Program-made: the position numbers and the translations under genes
Notes under the pieces: model-generated
Seen by the model: the letters and a program-made list of their open reading frames with translations, nothing else
Told to the model about the DNA's origin: nothing
The model's database searches: none
In this document: piece by piece, positions 24,165-35,404 of the stretch
How the letters are laid out: every line of letters starts with the position of its first letter
Numbering within the stretch: position 1 is the first letter of the stretch
Source: Gonium pectorale
Taxonomy: Eukaryota > Chlorophyta > Chlorophyceae > Chlamydomonadales > Volvocaceae
Assembly: GCA_001584585.1 (NCBI GenBank)
Contig: LSYV01000051.1
Coordinates: forward strand, 599,904 to 663,903
Direction of reading: 5' to 3'
Length of the DNA: 64,000 bases

Positions 24165-24383
24165 CACCCATTCCGCTATGACAGGTCGGGAGCCAATCGG
24201 CTTGTGTGTCCTGCAGCCCCTCTCAAGGAGCCTGTACATTGTATCAGTGCTCCGTTTGAGCGACCAGACACTGAGTGCGCCTGACTATGGCCATGGCTTT
24301 GTTGCACGACCTTACTGCTAGGTGTGCTGCTGAGCCTCCTGAGCATTGATGCGTGCGACAAACTTATTGCACACAACGAGGGG

Positions 24384-24388
24384 TTACA
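24384..24388 (-). terminator. TGTAA poly(A) signal, LHCA gene
   Basis: TGTAA on the minus strand, 296 bases beyond the LHCA stop codon. Confidence 0.5.
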
Positions 24389-24683
24389 AACCTCTCTTCA
24401 CCCTAAAGCGTCCGCAGAGAGGCCGAGCTCATGAATCGGCCAGCTCCGCACTCCTCACCGAACATGGCATACTGCTTGCATTCACCAGGCAACCACCCAA
24501 AACTGCCTTTGCAAATGCAAGAAAGCACGTTCGCTTGTCACTCAACAAAACATTGCGTTTTAGTCTTCTCACACGCCGTATGCACTGCACTGCTGTCCCA
24601 GCAGACCAGCGCCCCTCCCTTCTCCAAGCCTCCAAGCAGCCTAATGTACAGCTAGCCTAAGCGAAAAAGCGCTCGCCGATAGT

Positions 24684-26815
24684 TTACGGCCACAGGCCCT
24701 GCAGGAAGCAGGGGGTCGGGATCTCGATGCCCTTGTACGACACCGAGGTGGGGATCTTGCAGGGCGGGGCAACGGCCTGGCCCGGGACAACCGCCGCCTT
24801 CGAGAAGATGGTGGTGCCCCACGGGTCAGCCAGGTGCTCCTGGAGAGCCGCAATCGGGCCCTGCAGGGAGAAGGGAACAAATGGTGGGAGGCACGGCGCG
24901 TCAGCACGAAGTCTGGGGCTCCGGGCCCAGCACAAGAAACATACGGCAACCAATGGGGGGCGGGACGACCGTCACATGTCTTGCTCTGTACCAGCCCGCC
25001 CTAATGGAAACGTCAGGCCTTCGGGCGTGTATGGCTGTAGAGGCGGGCTCCCTCCTCCTCTGCAGGTTTTTCCTTATTTAAAACAATCACAGCCACCCAC
25101 ACGTAGCTTTCCGTGACTCACCTTGCCGGTGACCTGAGCGGCCATCACGAAGCCGATGAAGGCAAGCTGCAAGAATCGAAAGAAACACGCCGTCAATAAC
25201 CGATACTTTGTGGCAGCGCCCGAATCAGGAGGTCAACCTCTACAATTGTGCTGCAAGCTTACCATGGCCAGGCGGCCGTTCTTGATCTCCTTCACCTTCA
25301 GCTCAGCCAGGTCGCCGGGAATGAAGGGGGCGAACACGCCACCGGGGTAGCCGACCTGTGGAAGGGCATGGAGGAAGGTTGGTCCAGGGGAGACCAGCGC
25401 ATGGCCGTACACGCACAGGTGGGCTACCCCGTGAGCAATGCCGTGCTCACACGGGGCCCAAGCTGTTGAAGCGAAGAAACTTGCCATCACGTCCCCAGGA
25501 ATGTTTCCACCTCAGGCTCTCATCCCCAATCGACGTAGAAAAAGAGCCCGCACCTCGTGGGGAGGGAGCTTGTACTGGGAGAAGATAGGGTCCTGGTCGA
25601 CCGAGCCAGGCTTGCGCAGGTCCTGCCAGCGGCGGACCTCCACCCAGTGCATGAGGAAGAACTCGACCGCCAGCAGGCCCAGGGGGCCCAGGGGCGACTC
25701 AACCTGGCTACCGGCGGTGTACCAGAACACATCAGGGCGCACGATCTCCTGCGGCAGCAGCAGCGTTTGGGGCAAAGCCCCGTTAGTGCACAGCGCGGTT
25801 CGGCGGTACCAGGAAAGGAGGGCCGACTCAGCGCCCAGCTTGCAGGCCCCAAACACGGCGGCGGAACCCCGCCTACCGATGACCGCGCAGCCCTGAACCA
25901 GATGCATTTCTCCGAAAAGGTGGCACGGGCACCTAAGGGGTCCATACCCACGTGATCCACCCAGGACCGACGCAGCCGATTCACATTCACGCACCTGGAC
26001 CAGGATACCGGCAACGGCAGCCATGGCCCAGCGGCTGTGCACCAGCTCCGACTCGCGGAACCTTCAGCCGGGAAAAGGGCAGGACATAGAAGGGCACAGG
26101 TCAAGCCAACAGCCCGTACAGTGCTGGTACTCGGAAGACCCCATGCCGCCATTGCAAGCCGACATCACATCCTGGCAGGCACTGACTAACATTGCCACAT
26201 GCAGACCTTAACACACTCCTCATACTCACCACTTAAGGGTCTCGGCGTTGGCGCCCAGGCCCAGCGGGTCGAAGCTGCATAGGCATACGGCAAGGGGGTT
26301 GAGCACTGTGCAACGGTTTGTGCACCGGCACCAGGGGGGAGCGCCCGAGGAGCATAGGCTTACCCGAAGTCACCCGGCAGCTCGCCGTTCAGGTGAGCGG
26401 GCGGCGTGCTGCCTGCAGTCAATACGTGAGGAGAATAATGTCAAAACGCTGACGCGCAACGCAACGCGGAACGCAATGCGCCAGTGCACACAACGAGGCT
26501 GAGGCCGAGATGGGAAGACCCCGATAAGCCAAACAGTCGCTCCTTAACGCTGGTGCGTGAATGCCGGGCACAGAACAGTAGTCCATGCTGCTTGCGCTCC
26601 CAGTGCTTCGGTGTCGTCTCGGTCGCTCGCCGATGGCGAGGCACCCGAATCACGCAAGCTGTTGGCCAGCGAGCACTACGCTGCACCCAGTCAGCCGTTC
26701 GCGCTGCTCGTGTCTCACCCGGCAGCCACAGCGGGCGCGAGCTGGCCTTAGCGACCACGCTGCGGCGAGCAGCGCTGGGGCGCACGGCCACCGAGTTCTT
26801 GGCGAGCAGCATCAT
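24684..26815 (-). CDS. LHCA: Light-harvesting chlorophyll a/b-binding protein of photosystem I (LHCA2/LHCA9-like)
   Basis: Eight exons encode 255 residues: 26815-26719, 26412-26364, 26274-26230, 26061-25995, 25748-25554, 25355-25263, 25166-25122, 24860-24684. A Ser/Arg/Ala-rich plastid transit peptide (about 25 residues) precedes RPLWLPGSTPPAHL, a hallmark of Lhca proteins. The first conserved helix carries ESELVHSRWAMAAVAG (Chl-binding E/R pair, H72). The middle membrane region contains FFLMHWVEVRRWQD, and the third helix has KEIKNGRLAMLAF. VGYPGG precedes the third helix, as in Lhca. It inserts in the thylakoid membrane and funnels excitation to photosystem I. The central HWVEVRRWQD motif and the long C-terminal tail ending in FLQGLWP favour LHCA2/LHCA9 among the Chlamydomonas paralogs; the exact paralog is not settled. 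Intron 7 carries repeat copy 6. Confidence 0.93.
24954..25052 (-). repeat. Dispersed repeat family A, copy 6 (in LHCA intron 7)
   Basis: Reverse copy within the intron 24861-25121: GAGCCCGCCTCTACAGCCAT, GACGTTTCCATTAGGGCGGG, TACAGAGCAAGACATGTGAC in minus orientation. It is very similar to copy 1. Confidence 0.88.
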
Positions 26816-27874
26816 TTTGGCTGGATCGGCGACGGGACGACCTGATGTGTGGGATCCGCGGGCGCACCTCTCGAGTGCGCGACGCGCGAGTATACGCAGA
26901 TGCGAAGGTACGGCATAGCGATCTCCTCAACTCGTACGCGAACTCGTTTACGTTCACTGTGCGGGCACCCAACGAGTACACAGCTATGCATTTCGATGCT
27001 ATGCTGTCTGCCTGCGAGTGAGCCCGCCCTCGATGCTTGCAAGGGGGGTGGCCTGCCACGGGGTTCGCCCCTGGATTTGCTCGCTTCTTGACACAGGGGG
27101 CAGAGAATACTCATGAGTTCTGGTAATCGTCACCTCACTTGAGTGTCGCTGGCTTGGCATGCGCAGCAGACGCGCCGCAAATAGCATCATCCTGGTTCCT
27201 TGCTCGAGACCATACAGCTTGTTGCAGCTTGCCTGTGCACGAGGGGGCACCACTGGTCTCTGGCAAAAGCACGCCGCTTGCACCGTCGACACCAAGTTCG
27301 ACGGAGGAGAACCTCTGAAGCACAGCCCTCCTTGCTGATTGTGTCACGCTTGTGTGTTGGGAGGCGAGATACGTTAATGTGGGACCTGTGGGACCTGCGC
27401 GTGGGTGGTGCTGGTGCCCGGGTTGGCGGATAGCGTGCGTACTCCAGCCCTCAGGACGGTGCGGCTTGCGTCCCAAAACACATATGTTTTTAGCCCCGGT
27501 CAGACGATTCTCGCCTGGCCTCGGTAGAGCAATGTGGAACCAGCATTGCAGATCATCGGGGCGCTGTCATGGGGCTCGCTGAGCGCCAAAATGCGCCGGT
27601 GACTAAGAAGTGGGCGCAGCCAGGCAGCCTTCTCCGCCGATAACCGCCTTCACCCGTCTTGCTACTGTTACAGATTACACGTGCGTCAAAGCCGGGGTGC
27701 CTAAGGAAATGCTCTGTACCCGTTCTGCTTTTTGAACTCACCCCACTGACCTGCACGTTGCCCTGAAGCCGCCTTCCGCAAGCGCTGGCATACGGCATTC
27801 ACAGCACTGCTGCGCCTGGGTTGGACAATTGTTGGACAGAGGAAGGGCGAGAACCTGATGCCGTGGTTAGAACA

Positions 27875-28086
27875 AATACAACGAAGAGCTGCAGAGAAAG
27901 AGGGCGCCGCCTCTACAGTCATGCACATTCGAAGACGCGTCGTTTCAAGGAGGGCGGGCGTGTGCAAAGCAAGGCAGGTGACATTCCTCACGCCCCCCGA
28001 AGATCAACTTACCAGCTTACCCGGTTTGTTGGACTTTACCTGGCGGGCAGCTAGTTGTCAAGGTTGCTAGGCGGTGTTGTCGTCAT
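27875..28086 (+). repeat. Dispersed repeat family A, copy 7 (long form)
   Basis: Forward copy: CCGCCTCTACAGTCATGCAC, CGTCGTTTCAAGGAGGGCGG, TGCAAAGCAAGGCAGGTGAC. It then has the extended 3' block shared with copy 5, ending GGCGGTGTTGTCGTCAT. Confidence 0.8.
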
Positions 28087-28512
28087 GTCGTGCTAGTTTA
28101 CTGTACAGCGTGCGTTTCACGTGCATGCCCGTGACTCGTTTGTCGCATGCACGTATTATGCTTATTGAGCACCCAGCAAGCACGACAACGACGCCGATAA
28201 TAGTACACGCCAATGCAAGGCACTGACGAATATGGAGGCATGGCAACACGACGGTAAACCAAGCGAACGCATCATGCAAAGACATGTGACGGTAAAATCA
28301 ACATGTGCACCAATCTGAGCCGTCAGTCACGCAGGTATCATTCTGCCAACATCAACAAGCCCGGGTCCCAACTTGGATGCCCTCAAACCCCGGTGCCAAG
28401 TATCGTTCAAGCATAGCGCCGGGTCCGGCATGATGAGGCTGTCTGGAACATCGTCGACCGCACCGCTCTCCAACCACATATCGTTAGGTAACTATACCGG
28501 TGGCGCAATGTG

Positions 28513-28652
28513 GCGCACACCGGGAGGGCCCGCCTGCACGGCTACCTCGCCCGCCATGCCCTGTACTCGGCGCCCTGCTGGAAACATCACACTCTCGGAT
28601 GTACATTACCGTAGAAGCTGCCTTCCCTGTTTCGGTTTCCCTTTTCCCTTAT
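28513..28652 (-). repeat. Dispersed repeat family A, copy 8
   Basis: Reverse copy. Its reverse complement runs from AAGGGAAACCGAAACAGGGA through TGATGTTTCCAGCAGGGCGC to GGCGGGCCCTCCCGGTGTGC, and matches copy 2 nearly base for base. Confidence 0.9.
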
Positions 28653-28932
28653 GAGTCGGGTCGCCACCCACGGAGTTCGAAGTGTCGGGCTATACGGTGT
28701 CACCTCTTCTTTCCCGCTGCGCGTCCAAGCTTCTTTCCCGTTCCGTGCGGCCGTCTTCCATGCGCCGGGCCAAGGCCTCATCCGGGTGCCGGGTCGCCCT
28801 ACCTCCGCAGGGGAGCAGGCCGATGCGGACACCCGGGGCACCCTAGACCTAGCGACAGCCCATTGAGGAGATTGAGGCGCTCCGGGCGCTCCTATCGTCT
28901 CCTATCCATGGCGCGGCAGGAGCATGTGCTTA

Positions 28933-28983
28933 GAGGGGCACCAGGCGCTAAGGTGCCCTGAGGGGCACCGGGCGCTAAGGTGG
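28933..28983. repeat. 27-bp tandem duplication
   Basis: Two adjacent units beginning GAGGGGCACC(A/G)GGCGCTAAGG, with one substitution between them. Confidence 0.8.
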
Positions 28984-29769
28984 CAGCCTCCTGGAAGCTG
29001 CTCGGCTGGACAGCAGAATGGCGGCCCAGCTCGTCAAGGAGTTGGAGCCTTGCGATAGGTGCGCGCTCGCGCCTTGTCGTTGCAGGCATTTGTATGCAGC
29101 AGGACGACTAGATGCGCATGGAAGCGGGAAAAGTTGGACTGAGATGGTTGTGTGGTTTGCGAAACGTTTGGGGTGGGGTACATGGCAGCGTGACTCCGCC
29201 ATACATGTTACGGATGGCGAAAACCACAATGACAAGGTGGTAACTGCGATGGGCCTGCTTGCACTATCAGTCAGATGTGAATTTCAGCTTGAGGTGCAGG
29301 TGGGTTGAGGTGGCAGGTGGGTGCCAAGGGAAGGTAGCTAACCGAGTTAACCAACCACCACGGCACTGCACGGCTCCAACCAAACATCAGCCCGGTTAAA
29401 CAATCAACGCCGAACTCATCATTTGTAGCGCTAGCATCCCTGCACATATGAAAAGTCGGAACCATTGTGGCAGCTAGCGAAAGCCTCGTCGCCTCAGGAG
29501 CTCCGCGAGCGCTTAATATTTTGGGCTCAACAAAGCTTTCAAGGGCATCATTTTGTAGCAGCGTCAGCCATGATACGGTGGGACCGCCGCGACCACCCCC
29601 CGCTGGTCCCCCCCGCCCCTCTATTCTACCTTGACTCGGCCTGATAGCTCCTAGATTCCAGCTCAATTACCTTTGTGGAGCTTGGTTCGCCTTTTCGGGA
29701 GGTTCCCGGGCGCAGAGAGGGCCGATTCCCCGGAGAGCGCCCAAGAAGACCACCGAACACCGATCGCGT

Positions 29770-32700
29770 ATGGAGCCACTGAGCACATACTTCAGAATCA
29801 ACCCTAGGATGCTGCCGCCCGGGCTCACCCCTCGCGACTCCGAGTCTTCTCCTAGCTCCGTCTTCTCCTCTCCATCGTTTGCGGAGCACAAGACAGGATA
29901 CAAGGCGTACTTACAACATACTAGCCCTCACCTGCACAGCGCTCAGGTAGATGAGGTATTCCGGACTGGATGTTGGGGCGGCTAGCAGGCAGGCTCTTGT
30001 GAAGGCTGGAGTGCAACTGGCGCAGGAGCACACCACGCCCAGGTGCTCATACGCCGTCCGCTGTTCATGTAGGTTGTCGACGACAACCCGCTTTTTGAGG
30101 GATTCAACGTCACCCCAAGCGGAGGGCGCCGGGACGCTGCTCTGAACACTAACGTCACATCACCGATACCACACGGTGCAGGTGAGCCCGCCATGAGCCT
30201 GCAGTGCTTTGGCTCACTTACGGCTCTCAACGGCGTGTGATGGTACGTGTCCTTGTCCTACAGGTGGCCAGAAGCTCCAGGAGCAGCTGCACAGCCTCCT
30301 TAGGTAGGTTAAGGCACGCTGTCAGAGGCAAGCTACCCGGCGTTGGNNNNNNNNNNNNNNNNNNNNNNNNNNNNNNNNNNNNNNNNNNNNNNNNNNNNNN
30401 NNNNNNNNNNNNNNNNNNNNNNNNNNNNNNNNNNNNNNNNNNNNNNNNNNNNNNNNNNNNNNNNNNNNNNNNNNNNNNNNNNNNNNNNNNNNNNNNNNNN
30501 NNNNNNNNNNNNNNNNNNNNNNNNNNNNNNNNNNNNNNNNNNNNNNNNNNNNNNNNNNNNNNNNNNNNNNNNNNNNNNNNNNNNNNNNNNNNNNNNNNNN
30601 NNNNNNNNNNNNNNNNNNNNNNNNNNNNNNNNNNNNNNNNNNNNNNNNNNNNNNNNNNNNNNNNNNNNNNNNNNNNNNNNNNNNNNNNNNNNNNNNNNNN
30701 NNNNNNNNNNNNNNNNNNNNNNNNNNNNNNNNNNNNNNNNNNNNNNNNNNNNNNNNNNNNNNNNNNNNNNNNNNNNNNNNNNNNNNNNNNNNNNNNNNNN
30801 NNNNNNNNNNNNNNNNNNNNNNNNNNNNNNNNNNNNNNNNNNNNNNNNNNNNNNNNNNNNNNNNNNNNNNNNNNNNNNNNNNNNNNNNNNNNNNNNNNNN
30901 NNNNNNNNNNNNNNNNNNNNNNNNNNNNNNNNNNNNNNNNNNNNNNNNNNNNNNNNNNNNNNAAAAACGGTTCCTGCCCCAACCGGAAATGCGATGATGC
31001 ACCAGATGGTGGTACCGTGCCATGGACATGCATGACATGGGTGCCTGGCTGCCGGCTGTTGCAGAAGAGGTTGTCGCACTGCGCATTGCGCCCATTGACA
31101 TGCACCGACTACAATGCTACCTTCCAAGCCATGAATAACGCCTGTGCCCTCACCCGTCCTGCAGCATCCTACAGCAGGCGGCAGTCGTGCAGAATGCAGA
31201 CCCCCTGCACAATGGCGCAGCAATTCCGCGCCTGGCAGACGAGCTGGAGGCGGTGGTCAAACGGCTCAAGGAGAAGGAGCGCGTGAGTGCTGGGTGTGTG
31301 TGTTACTGGTGGGCATAGGTAGGGGTATTGCCTTGTGCTTGCGCATATTAAGGAGAGCAGAATGTGTGTTGCTCCTTTTGCCCAGCACAGTGCCATGCCG
31401 AATGCGTCTCCCATGTGCTCCAAGTCATGCTGCTGTCACTTGCACCTCCTTCGCACTTAACCAGGAAACAGAGCTGCTAAAGCAAGAGGTGCAAGTGGAG
31501 CGCAACTTGCGCGCGGAGGTGCAGATCGCGTTGAAGTCCGCAGAGACGACAATTGGGAAACTGCGGGGCATACCGACGCCCCAGCGCAGCGCCGGCACAT
31601 ACGGCATCCAGGGTTCCTACATCGCCTGGCCGCATGCTGTGTGCCTGGGCGGGTCCGTCGCGTCGTCCAACCTGCTCAGCCGCGACTCCGCGGGTGCGCT
31701 GCGTGATTCCACGTGCAAGCAGCTGCTGCAGTCGCCCAGCGCCAGCTCCCCGGGTGTACGCAGCCCAATACCCGCCTTTGATGACGCTAGCAGCGCCTGC
31801 ATGGCCTCTCCCAAGGAGCTGCCTCTGGATCAGCAGCTGGACCAGAAGGAGTTTGCGTTTCAGCAGCGCCTCGCAGGAGAGCTGCTCATCAACAGCCCGT
31901 ACCCACAGCACCCGGCCTTGGCATTATCCGCCGCAGGCGAGGTCACACCAGACAATGGGCCGCCGCTGTACGGCTGGCTGCAGAAGCTCCTGGCCGGGAC
32001 GCCAAGGCCCGGCCACGCAACGGCCGGCGCCACCAGAAATTCGGCAGCAGCCGAGCCGTCGCAGACACCGCAGCGGCTGTGCGGTGACACGCTGGCAACC
32101 GCGGTGCGAACGGTGCTAGACTCCACGCCTGCACCACCCGTTGTATACGGGTCGCCGCTGCTCCAGCGCATTCAGCGCCTGTTGGAGGAGCTGCGGACGC
32201 CTGCTGTGACCCCTGCGGTACGGGCGGCTGTGCCACAAGCGGCCGCAGCACATGGCCGGGGCGGGGCCCTGCCAGCAGCCGCCAGCACCATCGCCGCAGC
32301 GACAGCAGCGACGTCAACTGAAGATCAGGACATGCTGTGTGCGCGCGCCCGTGGCTCTACGGGGACGCACAGCTGGGACCAGTCGAGCCGCACTGAGTCG
32401 CCGTCAGACACACAGACGTCCAGCTCCGCCAACGAGGCGTCGAGCTGCGACACCCCGACGGCGTTGACGCGGGTATGGCTGTTGTGTGAGAGGCTTGCTC
32501 ATGTTGTAAGCGGTGTTATTGGTGCTTGGAGATAGCCCGTTGCAGAGATCAACTGCCGCAGGTGTTTAGCAGTGTGGGCGTTGGTGTTCACTGGTCTTGG
32601 AGTGCAGTCGCGACCCTATGTATCAACATACGGCATGATGACATCGGATTACTGTGACAAACTGCGCAGGTCACCCAGCCCTTCCGTAGCAGCGTGTCGC

Positions 32701-34896
32701 CGTTCCATCCTCTTCGCCAGCGGTACGGGCACATCCAACGGGCGTCAGCAGGTGGTACTGCACAGAGCTGCAGTCCTGCAGGCATAAGATTGGCCGCGCC
32801 GCAAAACAAGGTAGGATTTGTCGTCCGCTGCCCCATAAAACCATGCCTAGGGTCCCTGGACGCATGACAGCATTGAATGCCGTCGATGTCGGCACCCGCC
32901 CCTCAATAATTAACCGGACTAGCCCAATCGGCCAGTGGCTGCAAGGAACCCTTGGTGCGTTGCTTACCACTACTGATAAGAATGTTTGCCCTCGTGTGGT
33001 GTGGTTGCACCCAACCCACGACAGGATAACAGTCCAGGGCCACGCCAGGCCGTGTATCAGCGGGAAGACGCACAGCTCGAGACGGCAGAGATCATCGCGA
33101 AGCTGGGGCTCGAGCGGGTCGCCGAGGCCGCTGATCACCTAGAACTTCTGGAGCACGTGGAGCGCTGGGCGCAGGAGCAGTACATGTGAGTTGAGGGCTG
33201 CAGCCTGTGTGCAGCCTCAGATGCATTTTGCGTGCGGGGGCATGGAATTGGCCCGGTCCCAGGCACCTCTGCAGGACTGTGCTTGCGACACGTGTGCGCA
33301 ATTGGTGGTTCGTCGACTGGTAAAGCCGCACTGCCGTTCTGTGCGGGATGCAGAGCTGCCAAGCGCTCGATGCTCAACAACGTGGAGCCGTCGGTCAGTG
33401 GCGACGAGTCGCCGACGCTGGGCGGCCGCTTTGTTGGCGTGGATGGGGCGGCCTTCAGCCACGATGTGGTGGACACGGCCGTGCAGACTGAGCAGAGCGC
33501 CATGATGGCCCCGCCACGCAGCACCCGCAAAACGGCCGGCGTACATGACATCGGCACGGCGATCACCCCGCGTTCCTCCTCCGGGACGCCCGCTCTGATG
33601 CCCTCCGAGGTGTGTTGCGGCCGGGCATGGTCTCGCTGCTTCTTATATCACTGAACAGGCATGTACCTCGGGGCGGGGATGAGGCTGCCTGAAATGAGCT
33701 CGTTTGCGTGCAAGTTGGGGAGGGCACGGCTTCTGTATGCTGCCTGGCCTCTGTCGCCTTGTTTGATGACAGCTCATGCCCATGTCTTCCTGTGCTCCCC
33801 GTCCTCATCTCCGTTCCTAAGGAGCCTCAGATGCGCTGGGGCGCTCGGAGCTCCGTCCTGGACAGCGGCGTTCCCTCTGAAGACGATGACGTCAAGATCC
33901 TGCCCTCGCGCAGCGACCAGCTGAAGCACTCGCCGGCCGCGGCCCTGCTCAGGAGCCTGGAGGCAGAGGCATCAATCAAGCAGAGCCCCGCTGTCGGCTC
34001 CCATAACACCTGCCCTGACCAGCTGACAGCGCCGTGCAGCGCCACCACCCCCGCCCGGCGCGGCCTCTTCAGGGACGCAGCCTCAGCGCGGAAGTCACTT
34101 GCCGAAGTCGCTGATCGGCAGAGCGTTGCAGGAGCGTCCTGCGCCGCGCAGACTGAAGGGGCGTGCGCGTCCGGTGTGGACTCATTAAGCACAGCCCCGA
34201 CCAGGGCCATACCAAATGCCCACGTCACCTCGGAGATCCAGCCATGGGCGCCGCCGAGCCCAGGGCGCGGCCTCGGCCACAGTAGCGCAGCGTGCTTGAA
34301 CAGGCGGATCGTGCCATCATCCCCGGCACCAAAGGAGCTGGTGCCGTTCCTCCGGCAGCTCCGCCCTGACATGGACTGGAGCAGCAGTGAGCCTATCCCA
34401 GAGGTTGCGGCGGCCGCGGCGGCGGTGGAAGAAGCGGTGCCTGAGATAATGGCGCTCATGTCCCACGGTGAGGTTGGGTTACCCATAACAATCCCGGTTG
34501 TGTATGCCCTCGCCTGGCTTAACTCCAAGCTGACTTTGTATCGCAGACCCGGCGGCGGAGATCGCTCCGCGCATCATGATGACGCCCGGCATGGGAGCGG
34601 CCGGCCGGCGGCCACGACCGCACCCGTGCCTCGTGGGTGGCGGCAGCCGGCTGCATTTCGACGCAACCGCAGAGGTTCGAGGCGATGGCGGCAAGGAGCG
34701 TGAGTTCAGCAGCATTAGCAGCGTCAGCATTATCCAATCCGACCTGGAGGACGTTATGGTTTTTGAGGAGCCGGTGCGCACCGTCGGAGCACCCAACAAG
34801 CGCCAGACGCGCAACACCCCCCGCAAGATCGGGCGGCCGTTTTTTGGCTTCTTCGCAGCACTCAGCAGTTGCTCAAGAGCGCCAAAAGCCTTATGA
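29770..34896 (+). CDS. Unidentified coiled-coil protein (interrupted by assembly gap)
   Basis: Visible exons: 29770-29946, 30073-30181, 30264-30303, gap, 31165-31282, 31465-32472, 33049-33185, 33354-33609, 33822-34467, 34547-34896; at least 946 residues. Phases agree at every visible junction. The exons flanking the gap (phase 2, then a one-base start) would also join directly, so the gap may contain only intron. The start is MEPLSTYFRINPRMLPPGL. Exons around 31165-31580 encode a charged heptad-like stretch (RLADELEAVVKRLKEKER, ETELLKQEVQVERNLRAEVQ), which predicts a coiled coil. The exon at 33049-33185 has a second helical segment (LLEHVERWAQEQY). The rest is Ser/Pro/Ala-rich and probably disordered, and the C terminus is basic, with PNKRQTRNTPRKIGRPFFGF. 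I recognise no family. A scaffold or cytoskeletal role would be a guess. Confidence 0.65.
30347..30962. other. Assembly gap (616 N)
   Basis: A run of N inside the coiled-coil gene; any exon there is unseen. Confidence 1.
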
Positions 34897-35384
34897 TTCT
34901 GTATCGTGCGTACTTGGTGTGCGGCCGCAGCGCTGCACATCTCCGCCATTTGACGTAATGACGTGCGGCTGGGATGCCTAAATACTCGCTGATGGCATGT
35001 ACATACTCGATACTGTTCTCCTGTCCGCGGATTGCCGCCGAACGGGCGTGATGATTACAACGAGCTGGTTGTGATTGAGCTCCCATCCATCTCACATTCC
35101 TGAGGATGGGCTCGTGGCCTCGTGCCATTTGTTGGCGACAGCCCGCCGCATGCCCTCAGCAAGCGTAAGTGGTCATCGCACTAAGTGCTAACCCATGCGC
35201 CTCTTGGATGGCTGTGACTACGAGACTGCAGTGACGAACTTGGCGCCTGGAAGCGTATCGAAGATCCGCTGTCAGCGCTGTTGCCGTACGCACATGATGT
35301 TGGCATGTATGATGTTGTGGCGTTGCTGTAGTGCCGTAGAGCTGGACGGGATGTGTCGTAGGGCAGCATGCAGATACGCCTGTG

Positions 35385-35389
35385 TTACA
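35385..35389 (-). terminator. TGTAA poly(A) signal candidate, exostosin-like gene
   Basis: TTACA on the plus strand, read as TGTAA on the minus strand, 640 bases past the exostosin stop codon. Confidence 0.35.
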
Positions 35390-35399
35390 GAGTTACTTG

Positions 35400-35404
35400 T
35401 GTAA
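35400..35404 (+). terminator. TGTAA poly(A) signal, coiled-coil gene
   Basis: TGTAA on the plus strand, 503 bases past the stop at 34896. Confidence 0.45.

Larger units (their letters stand above)
22666..24683. other. Convergent intergenic region with 3' UTRs and two repeat copies
   Basis: It lies between the tail-to-tail C2/MUN-like and LHCA genes. It contains a TGTAA signal for each gene, repeat copies 4 and 5, and a perfect 14-bp-stem hairpin at 24132-24164. No further gene is supported. Confidence 0.55.
26816..29769. other. Intergenic region, LHCA promoter side and repeat cluster
   Basis: The LHCA promoter lies just above 26815; no certain TATA box was seen. Repeat copies 7 and 8 lie here. 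So does a 27-bp tandem duplication (28933-28983, unit GAGGGGCACCAGGCGCTAAG plus GTGCCCT). A 30-base match (27670-27702) to 13952-13982, around TTACACGTGCGTCAAAGCCG, is also present. No gene is supported by splice sites. Confidence 0.45.

Noticed and set aside
30204..31286. Long frames running through the N gap
   Set aside because: They are open only because N cannot encode stops; real exons flank the gap separately.
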